Positions 21,910-32,904 are shown, counted from the stretch's first letter. The stretch: DNA of 64,000 nt from Adiantum capillus-veneris (GCA_014529385.2 CM043953.1:83954342-84018341); one strand, 5' to 3'. A program made the numbers and translations. Notes: a model not told the origin generated them from the sequence alone.

Positions 21910-24255
21910 ATGGTAAGTACAAGACGCTCCAAAACAAAGGTAGCCCGAGCAATTTCGGGATGCAACATGGATGGCAGCCTTCCAATTGTCGACGTAAACA
22001 TAAAAGGAAAGAGGGTTGGAAACACCTACATTGATGGAGGTGCACAAATTTGTGTAATGAGCGAAGCTATGATGCTTCGATTAGGGCTCGAGGTTGACAG
22101 GCCTTCTCCATGCAAGGCAAAGATGGCAAACAACGCAAAAGTAAAGTGTGTGGGTGTGGTAAGTGCCGTGAAAATCAAAGCTTTCAACACTGGGGGAGAG
22201 GTTGATGTTTTCGTAATGCCTACTAAGGGGGAGGGCTATCCACTAATTTTGGGAAGGCCATGGTTGATGGCCATGAAGGAAAAACAGGACTGGGGTACTG
22301 GCCTTCTACGCATGACCAGTAAGAAAGGGGAGACAATCTACTACGACATGAGGATTGGCAAGCAGAAGCAAATGAATCTAGAAACATCGGCAGATGAAAC
22401 CACTAGCGAATCTTCCAGTTCTGAGGAGGAGACCACATCCACCGACAAAAGTGACAGCTCCATTGATGTGATGGGTATCATTATGAAGGATCCACAAAGG
22501 GTAAGCACAACTGGTGATCCATCACCAAAAGGGCAACCCAATGAAGAGGAGAGCAAATCACCTGGCCTAGGAGGAAGTAGGTTGAAGGGTATGTTGTCTA
22601 CGGAATTAACACTTGAGGAGAAAGATACTTTTTTGCAAATGTTGATGGGATTTCCTAACCTGTTCATTGACAACTATGAAATAATCACAGGCATTACAGT
22701 GGTGGAACATCATATGAAGCTGAAGGACGGGGTAAAACCAGTTGTGCAAAAGCTACGACGACTGGGGGTCATACAAGAAAAGGCACTCTTGGCCAAGGTA
22801 AGGAAACTGCTGGAGGCGGGATTCATCTATCCTATAGAAAACTCAGAATGGGTGTCACCCGTAATGGTGACGCCTAAAAAGAATGGTCAGTGGAGGGTCT
22901 GTGTTGACTACAAACCACTAAATGCATCTACAAAGAGGGACCACTTTCCTCTCCCTTTCTTGGATGAAATTCTGAATGAAGTAGCGGGTTTTGAATGCTA
23001 TACCGTCTGTGATGGTTATTCTGGATACTTTCAAATACGCATAGCCTTGGAAGATCAGCTAAAAACCACTTTTATCACGCCATGGGGTTGTTTTGCATAC
23101 AAGGTTATGCCATTTGGTCTCACAAATGCACCTGCCACATTCCAAAGATATGTCACATATGTTTTTCAACCGTTCTTTGGAACATCCATAAGAGTGTTCA
23201 TTGATGATTTTTGTATATATAGCTCCCGTATTTCACATTTAGAAAAGGTAACTGAAGGTTTGGCCAGGTTGCAGAGCCTAGGTGGGCAATTAAATGTGGA
23301 TAAATGCCACATTGGGGAGAGTAAAGTCATTCTACTAGGCCATGAAATTTCAGCAAAAGGTATCAACGCCGACCCAAGTAAGGTGTCCGCACTCATAGCC
23401 CTACCTTTACCAACGACCGCACGTCAACTGTTCTCTTTTCTACAGAAGGTGAGGTACTTAAGTAGATTCATACATCTACTATCACAACTTGTTCTACCGC
23501 TGCAACAACTCACTCAAAGATCAACTTTCACTTGGGACGAGGAAAGCGAACATCACTACAACAAGGTAAAGGAGGTCTTAGCCACTCTGCCAACTATCTC
23601 ACCACCTAAGTGGGATGAAAAATTCTATGTCACCTCAAGTGTTGGTGATGACTCATTGGGGGCTGTGCTACTCCAAAAGGATACGACGACATCTTTCATG
23701 AGGCCAATCTACTTCTCTAGTCGAATGATGACAGCAGGAGAGAAAGGTTTCACCCATGTGGAACACTTAGTCCTAGCTCTTAGATTTTCAACTACAAAGT
23801 TTAGGTCATATTTGCTGCCTAAGCAATTTGTGATTCTAACCACGGATGAAATATTTCCCTATGTTGTACAACACATGGATGTGTCTGCTAGAGTTACTAA
23901 ATGGCTAGTTCGTCTGCAAGAGTTTGACTACACGGTACAGGTAGAAAGCACGACAAGGGCAAGTTTGGGGGGACTCATGACCTACCAAGTCTTTGAAAGG
24001 AAGGAGAAGCAATCTAAGGAAGGAGAAGTCCGATTACCTCCAATACCACTGATGGTAGAAGGAGCATACTCTCTCTACTTTGATGGAGCCTACAAACGAG
24101 CGTCCGACAAAGCAGCTGCAGGCATAGTGGTCTTTGATGACAAAGGGACAAAGGTATTTTCGTTGGGCCAATTGTTAGATTCACATTCTAACAATGAAGC
24201 TGAGTATGCAGCACTAACCAAGGGTCTACAATGGTGCGTCTCGCAAGGTGTACAA
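21910..24255 (+). pseudogene. G2 copy 1 protease-RT-RNase H, cut by copia C2
   Basis: Open for about 780 codons. The protease loop is YIDGGAQICVM (near 22030). RT motifs are WRVCVDYKPLN, CDGYSGYFQI, MPFGLTNAPATFQ and FIDDFCIYS, the catalytic FIDD at about 23200. The first, gypsy-type RNase H starts at VGDDSLGAVLLQ. The second, archaeal-type RNase H starts YFDGAYKRASDKAAAGI with NNEAEYAAL. Two RNase H domains before integrase point to the Tat lineage. The second RNase H is interrupted after Gly-Val-Gln by C2. Excising C2 with one TACAA restores the reading frame, which continues as Arg-Leu-Asn-Val-Phe-Gly-Asp at 29684. Confidence 0.9.
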
Positions 24256-24720
24256 TGTTGGCGGGCGACATCGACTTGGTCTACGTCAGCACAGAGGAGC
24301 AGATAGCGGATATCTTTACCAAGGCCCTCGGAGCTGAGAAGCTTCGACGTTTTCGGACTATACTTGGACTCTGCGACATGCAGAGCTCAAGGGGGAGTGT
24401 TGAGATGTCGAGCTCTACACCTTGAGCTGGCATCCACTACGGGTCTTGGCCGCTTACGGCATTTACTCACTGGCGCATTAGGTGACCGACACGGAGGATC
24501 TCTGCCAGTGATTCTATAGCTGGACTACACTTATAGTGCCAGCCTAGTACGCTTCTAGCGTGTTCACACTTAGTGACCGCATGTACATATGTGCTACTTT
24601 TCAGCTTTAGCACTTAGTCATTTTGTACTCTCTTTTCTGTAAAGAAGAAGAAGAAGCTTTCCATCTCTGTGTGCTTTTGTGCTTGTCTTGTGTAGCTCTC
24701 TTGCATCCTCATTCTTTACA
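24256..24720 (+). repeat. 5' LTR of C2, extended form
   Basis: Starts TGTTGGCGGG directly after TACAA and ends TTTACA before the PBS. The first 142 bp duplicate the last part of pol (24256-24397). A more conventional start, TGTTGAGATG preceded by AAGGGGGAG, lies at 24398. Confidence 0.9.
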
Positions 24721-24732
24721 TGGTATCAGAGC
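24721..24732 (+). promoter_or_regulatory. Primer-binding site of C2 (initiator Met tRNA)
   Basis: TGGTATCAGAGC immediately follows the LTR. This is the standard copia site complementary to the 3' end of initiator methionine tRNA. The 300 bases from here to the ATG at 25034 are untranslated leader with no other feature seen. Confidence 0.92.
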
Positions 24733-25033
24733 CTGGTGCAGGCAAGAGAGGCTAAGAGAGCAAGAGCATCACAATCCCTTCATTCGCAATCCATGACCAG
24801 ATGCCGAAGGCGCCTCGCGTAGCGAAAAAAATTTTAGGGGTTTTTCGCACAAGTTTCTGAACAGGTCTCCAAAGTGCAGTATACAGAGATTTACTGTACA
24901 AGTACAGTGATTGTATGTACGCTTGATTGTGGACACTCGTTGAGTGTAGAAAGCGTTACAGGTACCACGATAGCAGGTTCAGCAGATTTGCAGGTTTTTG
25001 CAGATTGCAGCTATTTTGTCTTAGTGCTTCAAG

Positions 25034-28000
25034 ATGTCTGACGGTTTCAGTCAGATTGTTACTGAGAAGCTTGAGAAAAATAACTATCCTGCATGGAAGT
25101 TCAGAATAACAAATTTCCTAAAAGGAAAAGGTTATTGGGACTATGTAGAAGGAGACAATGAAAAGGAACCAGAGATTCCTGAGGCAAATGCTACAGCAGA
25201 ACAAAGGAAAGCTTTGAGGGAATGGCAACAAGGCCAGAGTAAAGTGATGTATTGGCTTTCTATGAGCATCACAGATGGCATGATGGGCTATCTACAGGAT
25301 GCTGAAACCCCCGCCATTGCATGGAGAAACTTAGGCAGAGTGTTCGAGGTGAACACCAAGGCCAGGAAGCTTCAACTAAAGTCGGAGCTAAATCAGGTTA
25401 AGAGAAACAACCTCTCAATCAATGATTATGCTTTGAAGATCAAGAGTATCATTGAGGCTCTTGGGTCTATTAAAGTCTCAGTGGAAGACGATGACATTGT
25501 CCGTGCATGCTTGGATGGTCTAGGAGATGAGTATGTACATTTTAGGTCTTCCATGAATACAAGAGACGACATCCCCGTGTTCCAAGATTTGATTTCTATG
25601 CTTATTCTTGAGGAGAAGAACCTTGACACATCTTCTTCTCATGGCAGAAATAATTCTGAACAGGCCTTCTATTCTAACTCCAACAGAGGTAGAGGTAGAG
25701 GTCGTGGTCGAGGCCCAAGGGGTTGTAGGGGCCAATTTCTGGAAGGTGAATCAAATCAAAACAATACAGGTGGCAGGGGAAACCAGTCTCAAGGTAGGGG
25801 GAGTCAAAGAGGTTGTGGTGCAGGATCAAGCAGGCAGCAACATACTCCAGATAGCAGAGAATGTTGGACTTGTGGTGAAAGAGGTCACATGTCATGTGAC
25901 TGTCCAAAGGGAAAAGCAAGTAGAAAGAGAGAACAGGGCAACTATGCATCTACTAGCAAAGATGCAGATGACAGCAAAAACGAGCGCATGTTTGTTATGC
26001 AGCATGTAATGAATACAATGACTGCAGAGAATTCCACCCAAGATGATGTTTGGTATGTGGATTCAGGTGCCTCTAATCACATGACGTCTCGTGGAGAATG
26101 GTTTAGAGATATGCGCAAACCAGATGTGTCAGGCTATGTGCAGACAGGAGATGACACAGCTCACCCCATTGCTCATGTAGGGGACATACCTCTAAATACG
26201 AAGAGTGGGAAATCAAAGTACTTAGCAGATGTACTTCATGTCCCAAACATTACAAAGAATCTTGTTTCTGTTGGACAAATGGTTGAGCAGGGTTTGCAGG
26301 TTCGCTTCAATCCAAATGGCTGTTATGTAGAAGATTTCCAGAATGGCTGTAAGCTGGTCACAGAGGGAAAATGTGTGGGCAGAATGTTTACGCTGAATGT
26401 AGACATGCCTGAGGTAAAAGCTGCATTATTTGCACAGGGCACAGGTGTTGTGGCTGATGTTGACATTTGGCACAAACGCATTGGCCATGTCAATGAGCAG
26501 AGATTGCGCAGCATGCAATCAAAACAGATTGTAAAAGGTTTGCCCAAATTCAAGGTGGATGGTATGCATAAAGTGTGTGCAGCATGCCAGTTTGGAAAAC
26601 AGTCAAAGGGCTCATTTCCACATGAGCGCAATGTATGTAAAAAGCCACTTGAGGTGGTGCACACAGATGTTTGGGGTCCAACCGATACTGCAAGTATACA
26701 TGGTTGCAAGTATTATGTCTCTTTCATTGATGACCATACAAGGAAAGTATGGGTCTACTTCATGCGTAAAAAAAGTGAAGTGTTTGGTCACTTTCAAGAC
26801 TTCAAAGTCATGATTGAGAAGGAGACAGATATACAAATCAAGACATTGAGGTCAGATGGAGGGGGAGAGTACTTCTCCAATGATTTTTCAGATTTTCTGC
26901 GAATGCATGGTATACGCAGGCAGTTTACATGCAGATATACTCCACAACAGAATGGGGTCGCAGAAAGGAAAAACAGGCACATTGCAGAGGTTGCACGTGC
27001 ATTGATGAATGAGAAGAACATGCCTCATCATTTCTGGGCTGAAGCCGTAAATACAGCTGTGTACATTATGAACAGGACACCTACAGCTGCGGTGCATGAT
27101 GTAACACCTGAGGAAAAGTTTACAGGTACAAAGCCTGATTTGGCACACTTGAAAGTGTTTGGCTGCATAGCTTACGTGCATGTACCAGATGAGTTGCGTA
27201 GGAAATTGGATCCTAAAGCAGAGAAATGTATTCTTGTGGGATATTCCCTTGAACAAAAGGGGTACAGGTGCTACAATCCTACTACACGAGAATTACGAGT
27301 AAGCAGAGATGTAGTCTTTGATGAGATGAGCAGCTGGTACAGTAATGCACATGGCACTATTGGGGCTGATGTAAAAGATGATGTGGTTGTACAAAATGTG
27401 AGGCCACAGTCACAGGTTTTGAGTGGACCACAAGAGTCCTCTTCTCGTGGCTCTGTTGAGAAACCATGGAATGGTAGACTACGTACGCAGGTTACTCCAC
27501 CAACAGGTACAGGGAATGTATCACGAAAAGGAAAGGAAAAAGTTGATGAAACTCCCTTTATGGCTGATGCATCATCAGGTTTTTCACATGTAGACATGGA
27601 TTCAGATGGTTCTGAACAAAGTCTTGATGAGGAATTTGGAATCCCGGCTGTCAGGACACCTGGTGTAAGGAAAGTACAAGAAGATGCTAGAGGGCAAAGG
27701 AGTGACCCAGGACCGCGCAGATCTAATAGAGTCAGAAATCCAGTTCAAAAATTGACTTATGATGGGTATCTAGCGCATCACCAAGCCTACATGGCTAAGG
27801 TGATACAGGATATGGAGCCCACATGTTTTGAGGATGCAGTTGGAAATGTGCATTGGGATGATGCAATGAATGAAGAGATGGCTGCATTGGAAGCAAACAA
27901 CACATGGGAGTTGGTGCCATTGCCAAGTGGCAAGAAAGCTATTGGCTGTAAATGGGTGTATAAAACCAAGCATAAGGCTGATGGTAACATTGAGCGTCAC

Positions 28001-29383
28001 AAGGCAAGGCTGGTCGCAAAGGGTTATGCACAGATGTATGGCATAGACTATGAGGAGACCTTTGCTCCAGTGGCAAAGATGACAACTGTGAGAGCTGTCA
28101 TAGCAGTGGCTGCATCTAGAGGATGGATTATGCATCAAATGGATGTAAAGAATGCCTTCTTGAATGGTGAGTTGCAAGAGGAAGTGTATATGGATCAGCC
28201 ACCTGGTCATGTCGATCCAGGTTACCCAGATTATGTATGCAGACTTCTCAAAGCTTTGTATGGTTTGAAGCAGGGCTCTAGAGCATGGTATGATAGGATT
28301 GCCAAGTATCTTGTCAGTATTGGTTTTAGGAGAGCTCATGTTGATCATTCACTCTATGTACGTGAGAGTGATATGGGGATTGTGGTCATTACCATATATG
28401 TAGATGACCTTATTATTGTTGGTGACAATGCTATGGAGATTGACCATGTGAAGAGTCTTCTCAAACAGGAGTTTGAAATGAAAGATTTAGGCGAGTTGCG
28501 CTACTTTCTTGGCATTGAGGTGATCAGGACTCCAGAGGGTGTATGGCTATCACAGAGACAGTATGCTTTGGACATGTTGTCAAAGTATGGTATGGCTGAT
28601 TGTAAGCCAATTTCTATTCCCTTGGATGTGAATGCAAAGCTGAGTGCAGAGAAGGGTGATGTTGTTGAGGATGTCAATATGTACAGGAAGATTGTGGGTA
28701 GTCTAATCTACTTGACTATCACGAGGCCAGACTTGAGCTACACAGTAGGCTTGGAGAGTCAGTTCATGCAGCTTCCGAGGAAGCCACATTTGGATGGAGT
28801 ACGACGCACACTTAGGTATGTTCAAGGGACTCTTGACTACGCATTGTTCTATGCAGCAGATGTGCCATTAGCATTGTATGGGTATGCAGATGCAGATTGG
28901 GCAGGTAGCATTGTTGATAGGAGATCTACGAGTGGCTTCATGTTCTCTTTTGGGAGAACTGCTGTTACTTGGAGCAGCAAAAAGCAGCCTACGGTTGCTT
29001 TATCGAGCACAGAGGCCGAGTACAGAGGTGCAGCAGTTGCGGCATGCAAGGTAGCTTGGCTACACACATTACTTGAGTACTTGGGAGTGCAGGTGGACCA
29101 GCAGATTGTCATTCATTGTGACAACCTCAGCAGCATGCAGTTGGCTAGGAACCCAGTGTTCCATGCTAGGACCAAACACATAGAGGTCCATTACCACTAC
29201 GTTCGAGAGCGAGTGTTGGCGGGCGACATCGACTTGGTCTACGTCAGCACAGAGGAGCAGATAGTGAATATCTTTACCAAGGCCCTCGGAGCTGAGAAGC
29301 TTCGACGTTTTCGGACTATGCTTGGACTCTGCGACATGCAGAGCTCGAGGGGGAGTGTTGAGATGTCGAGCTCTACACCTTGA
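25034..29383 (+). CDS. C2 gag-pol polyprotein, 1449 aa, intact
   Basis: Single open frame starting MSDGFSQIVTEKLEKNNYP. Gag (UBN2-type) occupies about residues 10-210, then an Arg-Gly-rich stretch, then a CCHC knuckle at 277-290 (CWTCGERGHMSCDC). Protease has DSGA at 343-346. The GAG-pre-integrase domain is near 480-540. Integrase catalytic residues are Asp545, Asp608 and Glu644 (DD35E). RT has the YVDD box at 1122-1125. RNase H has Asp1286 in ADADWAG and the SSTEAEY motif. All key residues are present. The order gag-protease-integrase-RT-RNase H defines Ty1/copia. The last 57 codons lie inside the 3' LTR. The protein would make particles, copy the RNA and integrate the product. Confidence 0.95.
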   Translation: MSDGFSQIVTEKLEKNNYPAWKFRITNFLKGKGYWDYVEGDNEKEPEIPEANATAEQRKALREWQQGQSKVMYWLSMSITDGMMGYLQDAETPAIAWRNLGRVFEVNTKARKLQLKSELNQVKRNNLSINDYALKIKSIIEALGSIKVSVEDDDIVRACLDGLGDEYVHFRSSMNTRDDIPVFQDLISMLILEEKNLDTSSSHGRNNSEQAFYSNSNRGRGRGRGRGPRGCRGQFLEGESNQNNTGGRGNQSQGRGSQRGCGAGSSRQQHTPDSRECWTCGERGHMSCDCPKGKASRKREQGNYASTSKDADDSKNERMFVMQHVMNTMTAENSTQDDVWYVDSGASNHMTSRGEWFRDMRKPDVSGYVQTGDDTAHPIAHVGDIPLNTKSGKSKYLADVLHVPNITKNLVSVGQMVEQGLQVRFNPNGCYVEDFQNGCKLVTEGKCVGRMFTLNVDMPEVKAALFAQGTGVVADVDIWHKRIGHVNEQRLRSMQSKQIVKGLPKFKVDGMHKVCAACQFGKQSKGSFPHERNVCKKPLEVVHTDVWGPTDTASIHGCKYYVSFIDDHTRKVWVYFMRKKSEVFGHFQDFKVMIEKETDIQIKTLRSDGGGEYFSNDFSDFLRMHGIRRQFTCRYTPQQNGVAERKNRHIAEVARALMNEKNMPHHFWAEAVNTAVYIMNRTPTAAVHDVTPEEKFTGTKPDLAHLKVFGCIAYVHVPDELRRKLDPKAEKCILVGYSLEQKGYRCYNPTTRELRVSRDVVFDEMSSWYSNAHGTIGADVKDDVVVQNVRPQSQVLSGPQESSSRGSVEKPWNGRLRTQVTPPTGTGNVSRKGKEKVDETPFMADASSGFSHVDMDSDGSEQSLDEEFGIPAVRTPGVRKVQEDARGQRSDPGPRRSNRVRNPVQKLTYDGYLAHHQAYMAKVIQDMEPTCFEDAVGNVHWDDAMNEEMAALEANNTWELVPLPSGKKAIGCKWVYKTKHKADGNIERHKARLVAKGYAQMYGIDYEETFAPVAKMTTVRAVIAVAASRGWIMHQMDVKNAFLNGELQEEVYMDQPPGHVDPGYPDYVCRLLKALYGLKQGSRAWYDRIAKYLVSIGFRRAHVDHSLYVRESDMGIVVITIYVDDLIIVGDNAMEIDHVKSLLKQEFEMKDLGELRYFLGIEVIRTPEGVWLSQRQYALDMLSKYGMADCKPISIPLDVNAKLSAEKGDVVEDVNMYRKIVGSLIYLTITRPDLSYTVGLESQFMQLPRKPHLDGVRRTLRYVQGTLDYALFYAADVPLALYGYADADWAGSIVDRRSTSGFMFSFGRTAVTWSSKKQPTVALSSTEAEYRGAAVAACKVAWLHTLLEYLGVQVDQQIVIHCDNLSSMQLARNPVFHARTKHIEVHYHYVRERVLAGDIDLVYVSTEEQIVNIFTKALGAEKLRRFRTMLGLCDMQSSRGSVEMSSSTP

Positions 29384-29678
29384 GCTGGCATCCACTACGG
29401 GTCTTGGCCGCTTACGGCATTTACTCACTGGCGCGTTAGGTGACCGACACGGAGGATCTCTGCCAGTGATTCTACAGCTGGACTACACTTATAGTGCCAG
29501 CCTAGTACGCTTCTAGCGTGTTCACACTTAGTGACCGCATGTATATATGTGCTACTTTTCAGCTTTAGCACTTAGTCATTTTGTAATCTCTTTTCTGTAA
29601 AGAAGAAGAAGAAGCTTTCCATCTCTGTGTGCTTTTGTGCTTGTCTTGTGTAGCTCTCTTGCATCCTCATTCTTTACA
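29214..29678 (+). repeat. 3' LTR of C2, extended form
   Basis: 465 bp, same length as the 5' copy, starting TGTTGGCGGG inside pol and ending TTTACA before TACAA. The bases just before it are GAGAGCGAG (29205-29213), a weak purine tract. The pol stop codon is at 29381-29383, inside this LTR. Confidence 0.9.
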
Positions 29679-29683
29679 TACAA

Positions 29684-31177
29684 CGCCTTAATGTATTTGG
29701 GGATGCTCTACTTCTCGTAAGGCAAGTAAATAGAGCATGGACACGCAAGAATCCTAGTTTAAGGACTCACTTAAGTGGTGTAAAAACCTTGTTGCGTAAG
29801 TTTGAAGAAGTTCAAATACACCATATCCCAAGGGCTCAAAACCAAGAAGCAGATGCCCTAGCAAGTGAAAGACTACAGGAAGTGGTGGTTGGAGCAATAA
29901 AACTAAAGCTCCCTCTATTTCAAGGCAGTGATGACTTGCCTGACATCATGCATTTCTTGGAAACAGGGGAATGCCCATCAGATTTAACAAAGGGACAGAA
30001 GCAATGGCTGACGTGGAAGGCCACAAGGTATCGACTCATCAATGATGGTTTGTACTGTAAGGGTAAGGACCAAATACTCACGAAGGTCCCTCTCTCTCAC
30101 AAAATCATAGGAGTAATTGCTAGCTGTCACGACAGGGTTTGTGGTGGCCACTTTTCCCTAAACATAACAAGTAGGAAAATCTTGCAGGCAAGCTTCATAT
30201 GGCCTAGCCTCAACCGTGATGTACACCATTGGTGCAAAACGTGTAAGTTGTGTCAAAAGGCCGGCACTAGGTCACTTATGCCTGAACCACAAACACCTAT
30301 TCTCTCATATGGCCCATTTGAAAAATGGGGTATCGATGCCATTGGGCCATTACCTAGGGCCAACTCAGGAAAATTCTACATTATCATGGGGGTCGACTAC
30401 ATGACTAGATGGGCAGAGGCTACAGCCACCACTAGAATCACAGCGGTAGAGGTAGCTAAATTTATCTACAAGCACATATGTTGTAGGTTTGGCACACCTT
30501 TAGAGATCATCTCTGATAGAGGGCCAGGTTTCAGAGCAAACTTGGTAGGAGAATTAATGCAGAAACTGGGCATTACAAGGAGGCACTCTTCACCATATTA
30601 CCCTCAATGTAATGGCCTAGTTGAAAAGGTAAATGGAATGGTTTCTAAAATTATTACCAAGCAGGTAAACAATCATCCCGGAGACTGGGATAAGTATCTA
30701 CTACCAGCTTTATGGGCCTACAGAACTTCATTTCTTACATCCTTGGGATTCACACCGTATCATCTAGTATTTGGTAAGGAAGCAATCTTGCCCATTGAAG
30801 TGCAACTACAAAGTCTCAGAGTAATGGCAAGCCAACTTCAACAACCCAACATGCATTTGAGAGATCACATCATCAACATGGAAAGATTGCAGCTGGACAG
30901 AGAAGAAGCAATAAATTATTATGCAGCACAAGCAGAGCATAGACGACTTAGCTTTAACGATCATCTCCGGAAAAAAGAATTGAAGAAAGGAATGTTGGTG
31001 CTCCAGTACGACAATCGCTTCGACACGCGCAAGGATAAGAAACTCCTGCTCCGATGGGAAGGCCCTTTCATCATCAGGAAAAAGTATGCCAATGGAAGCT
31101 ACCAGCTTATGGAGGCTGATGGAAAACTTCATAAAACCAGGGTAAATGGTTGGCGACTTAAACCTTATTTTCTTTGA
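29684..31177 (+). CDS. G2 copy 1 RNase H tail and integrase
   Basis: Continuation of the 21910 frame after C2. It begins with Arg-Leu-Asn-Val-Phe-Gly-Asp, the third acidic position of the second RNase H, then HHIPRAQNQEADALASE. The HHCC finger follows (ASCHDRVCGGHF, CKTCKLCQ), then the integrase core with Asp in GIDAIGPLP, Asp in IISDRGPGF and Glu in GLVEKVNGM, and the C-terminal domain ending KTRVNGWRLKPYF. It stops at 31175-31177 (TGA), where copy 0 has an Arg codon and continues about 34 codons further. Integrase residues are intact, but the polyprotein is severed by C2. Confidence 0.9.
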   Translation, partial: RLNVFGDALLLVRQVNRAWTRKNPSLRTHLSGVKTLLRKFEEVQIHHIPRAQNQEADALASERLQEVVVGAIKLKLPLFQGSDDLPDIMHFLETGECPSDLTKGQKQWLTWKATRYRLINDGLYCKGKDQILTKVPLSHKIIGVIASCHDRVCGGHFSLNITSRKILQASFIWPSLNRDVHHWCKTCKLCQKAGTRSLMPEPQTPILSYGPFEKWGIDAIGPLPRANSGKFYIIMGVDYMTRWAEATATTRITAVEVAKFIYKHICCRFGTPLEIISDRGPGFRANLVGELMQKLGITRRHSSPYYPQCNGLVEKVNGMVSKIITKQVNNHPGDWDKYLLPALWAYRTSFLTSLGFTPYHLVFGKEAILPIEVQLQSLRVMASQLQQPNMHLRDHIINMERLQLDREEAINYYAAQAEHRRLSFNDHLRKKELKKGMLVLQYDNRFDTRKDKKLLLRWEGPFIIRKKYANGSYQLMEADGKLHKTRVNGWRLKPYFL

Positions 31178-31301
31178 TTTGACCAAGCTCCACCAATTCA
31201 CATTCCAAATGAGGACACACCATCAGCCGCCACCTCCAACGATAATGATCAAACAAATGAGCTAGAGACATGAATGCCTCTAGCCAAAAGGGGAGGGCTA
31301 A

Positions 31302-32610
31302 TGATGGGGGCTTTTCACAAGACAAGCTCCCATACCCCTCTTCTCTCGTCCCCACCCCATGAACACCCCCTCTTAGGGAGGGAGTGATAAAAGGCATTGG
31401 AAAAAGTAAGAAAAAAACAAAGTATGATTATGTAAATATATAAGAAAGGTAAAATAGGCCACCTCATGCCTGCGGGGTAGCCCATCCCCACCTTGCCTCT
31501 TTTTCTTCATTGTTGCCCCACCGGGTGTCCCTTTTCCTCTCCTCCACTCAAAAGGTCAACCCCTTCTCTCTTTCCCTTGTCCTTTCTCCTTTCTCTCTCC
31601 CCTCAAGCTACCCCACCTCTCATCAATAATGTATTATAACTCACCCATAATGCACCCTAACTCACATACAACTTACCCTATCTTCCAAAATAGTATACCC
31701 CACACCCTCTTTCTCTCTCCTATCATATCCCATGACCCAAATACCCGCCTCTCTCTCTAAAGGGCGCCATGTATCTTGTCTTGTAGCTAAATAACCTCCC
31801 CCACACTCACACACACTCAGTTTCACTGAAAAAGGTGCCCACAGACCCATCCCCACCTGGTGGTTACCTGATTTTTCTTGTGTTCACACACATCTGCACA
31901 CAGATTCACCTCTAAACACACTCCCCTCTCTCCCCTCTTGTAATTACTTTATTCTCCATGTCACCTCTCAATTTTTTTCATCAACCCATCTCTCTCTCTT
32001 AGTCTCTCTCTCATGAGACTACTATTCTGGCACATATACACACAACCAGACAAGTGGGGCCCACAGTCACATGGCCTATGTAGATAATGATTTCTTCATT
32101 TCTAAATTCTAGAATTTCTCCCCCCTCCTCCCCTATATAAAGAGGGGTCACCATCACACTAAGGACACACACCATCACCAAAGAGTACACTATGCACTGT
32201 GTGTGCCTAGTGCACACACACACACCCACACCATCACCATCACCGCAATCACCATGCTCGTCTTGAGCATGACCTCTACACCCTTGGGCTATGAAAGATG
32301 AAAGGAAACTAAATGAAGGATGATAGCCATAACCCTCGTGCGAGTCTTCGCCATCAACTCCCACCTATCCGCCATGTGCTCTACTACGCTCTCCCTTCTC
32401 ATTCCCCTACCCTATGCTCCCCATTTCATCTCCTTATTCTCTAAATAAAGCTTGAGGTTTTGTGAGTATGTTTTCTTGCAATGTTTTTCCCATGTGAGGT
32501 GTGCGGAATCGCCACCTAGTCTTGTGTTTGGAGTGAGCTTGTGTATGTGTGAAGGGTGTGCGGAATCGCCATCCTTTTGTGGTGCATAAGTACTAAGCCG
32601 CTATACCCCT

Positions 32611-32672
<62 letters not shown>

Positions 32673-32882
32673 TGATCTCATTCCCTTTCCTCTTCATCAT
32701 TACTCCTAAGCATCCATCTCTCTTGGATGAAAACTTTGTTATGGTGGTGTGTTGTTTGCGTCCTAGCCGCTGAAGCTAGGTGGTGCCCCCTGTTTGCTTT
32801 ACCATGACAGGCTCGAGGCGTGCCATTCAGTCCCCGGTGTTTTAGAGGCTGTCGGAGTTCGGGGTTCGTTTTGCTCCCGTCA
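31302..32882 (+). repeat. G2 LTR2 (1581 bp)
   Basis: Same limits as LTR1 (TGATGGGGGC to CCCGTCA), preceded by the same purine tract. TATATAAA at 32134, AATAAA at 32444-32449, (CT)n at 32613-32669. The extra length relative to LTR1 comes mainly from short indels near 31625-31660 and 31920-31940 and from the CT run. Confidence 0.88.
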
Positions 32883-32884
32883 TT

Positions 32885-32904
32885 TGGTGCCCCCATCGAG
32901 GATC
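32885..32904 (+). promoter_or_regulatory. Primer-binding site of G2 copy 2
   Basis: TGGTGCCCCCATCGAGGATC two bases after LTR2; one change from copy 1. Confidence 0.6.

Larger units (their letters stand above)
24256..29678 (+). mobile_element. Complete Ty1/copia element C2 (5423 bp)
   Basis: Flanked by the 5-bp target duplication TACAA (24251-24255 and 29679-29683). LTRs of 465 bp (24256-24720 and 29214-29678) differ at about eight positions, nearly all transitions. PBS TGGTATCAGAGC at 24721, and one uninterrupted gag-pol frame 25034-29383. It is inserted in the second RNase H of G2 copy 1. It looks recent and potentially autonomous. The LTR boundary defined by the target duplication is 142 bp upstream of the position predicted by the best polypurine tract. 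Confidence 0.93.
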
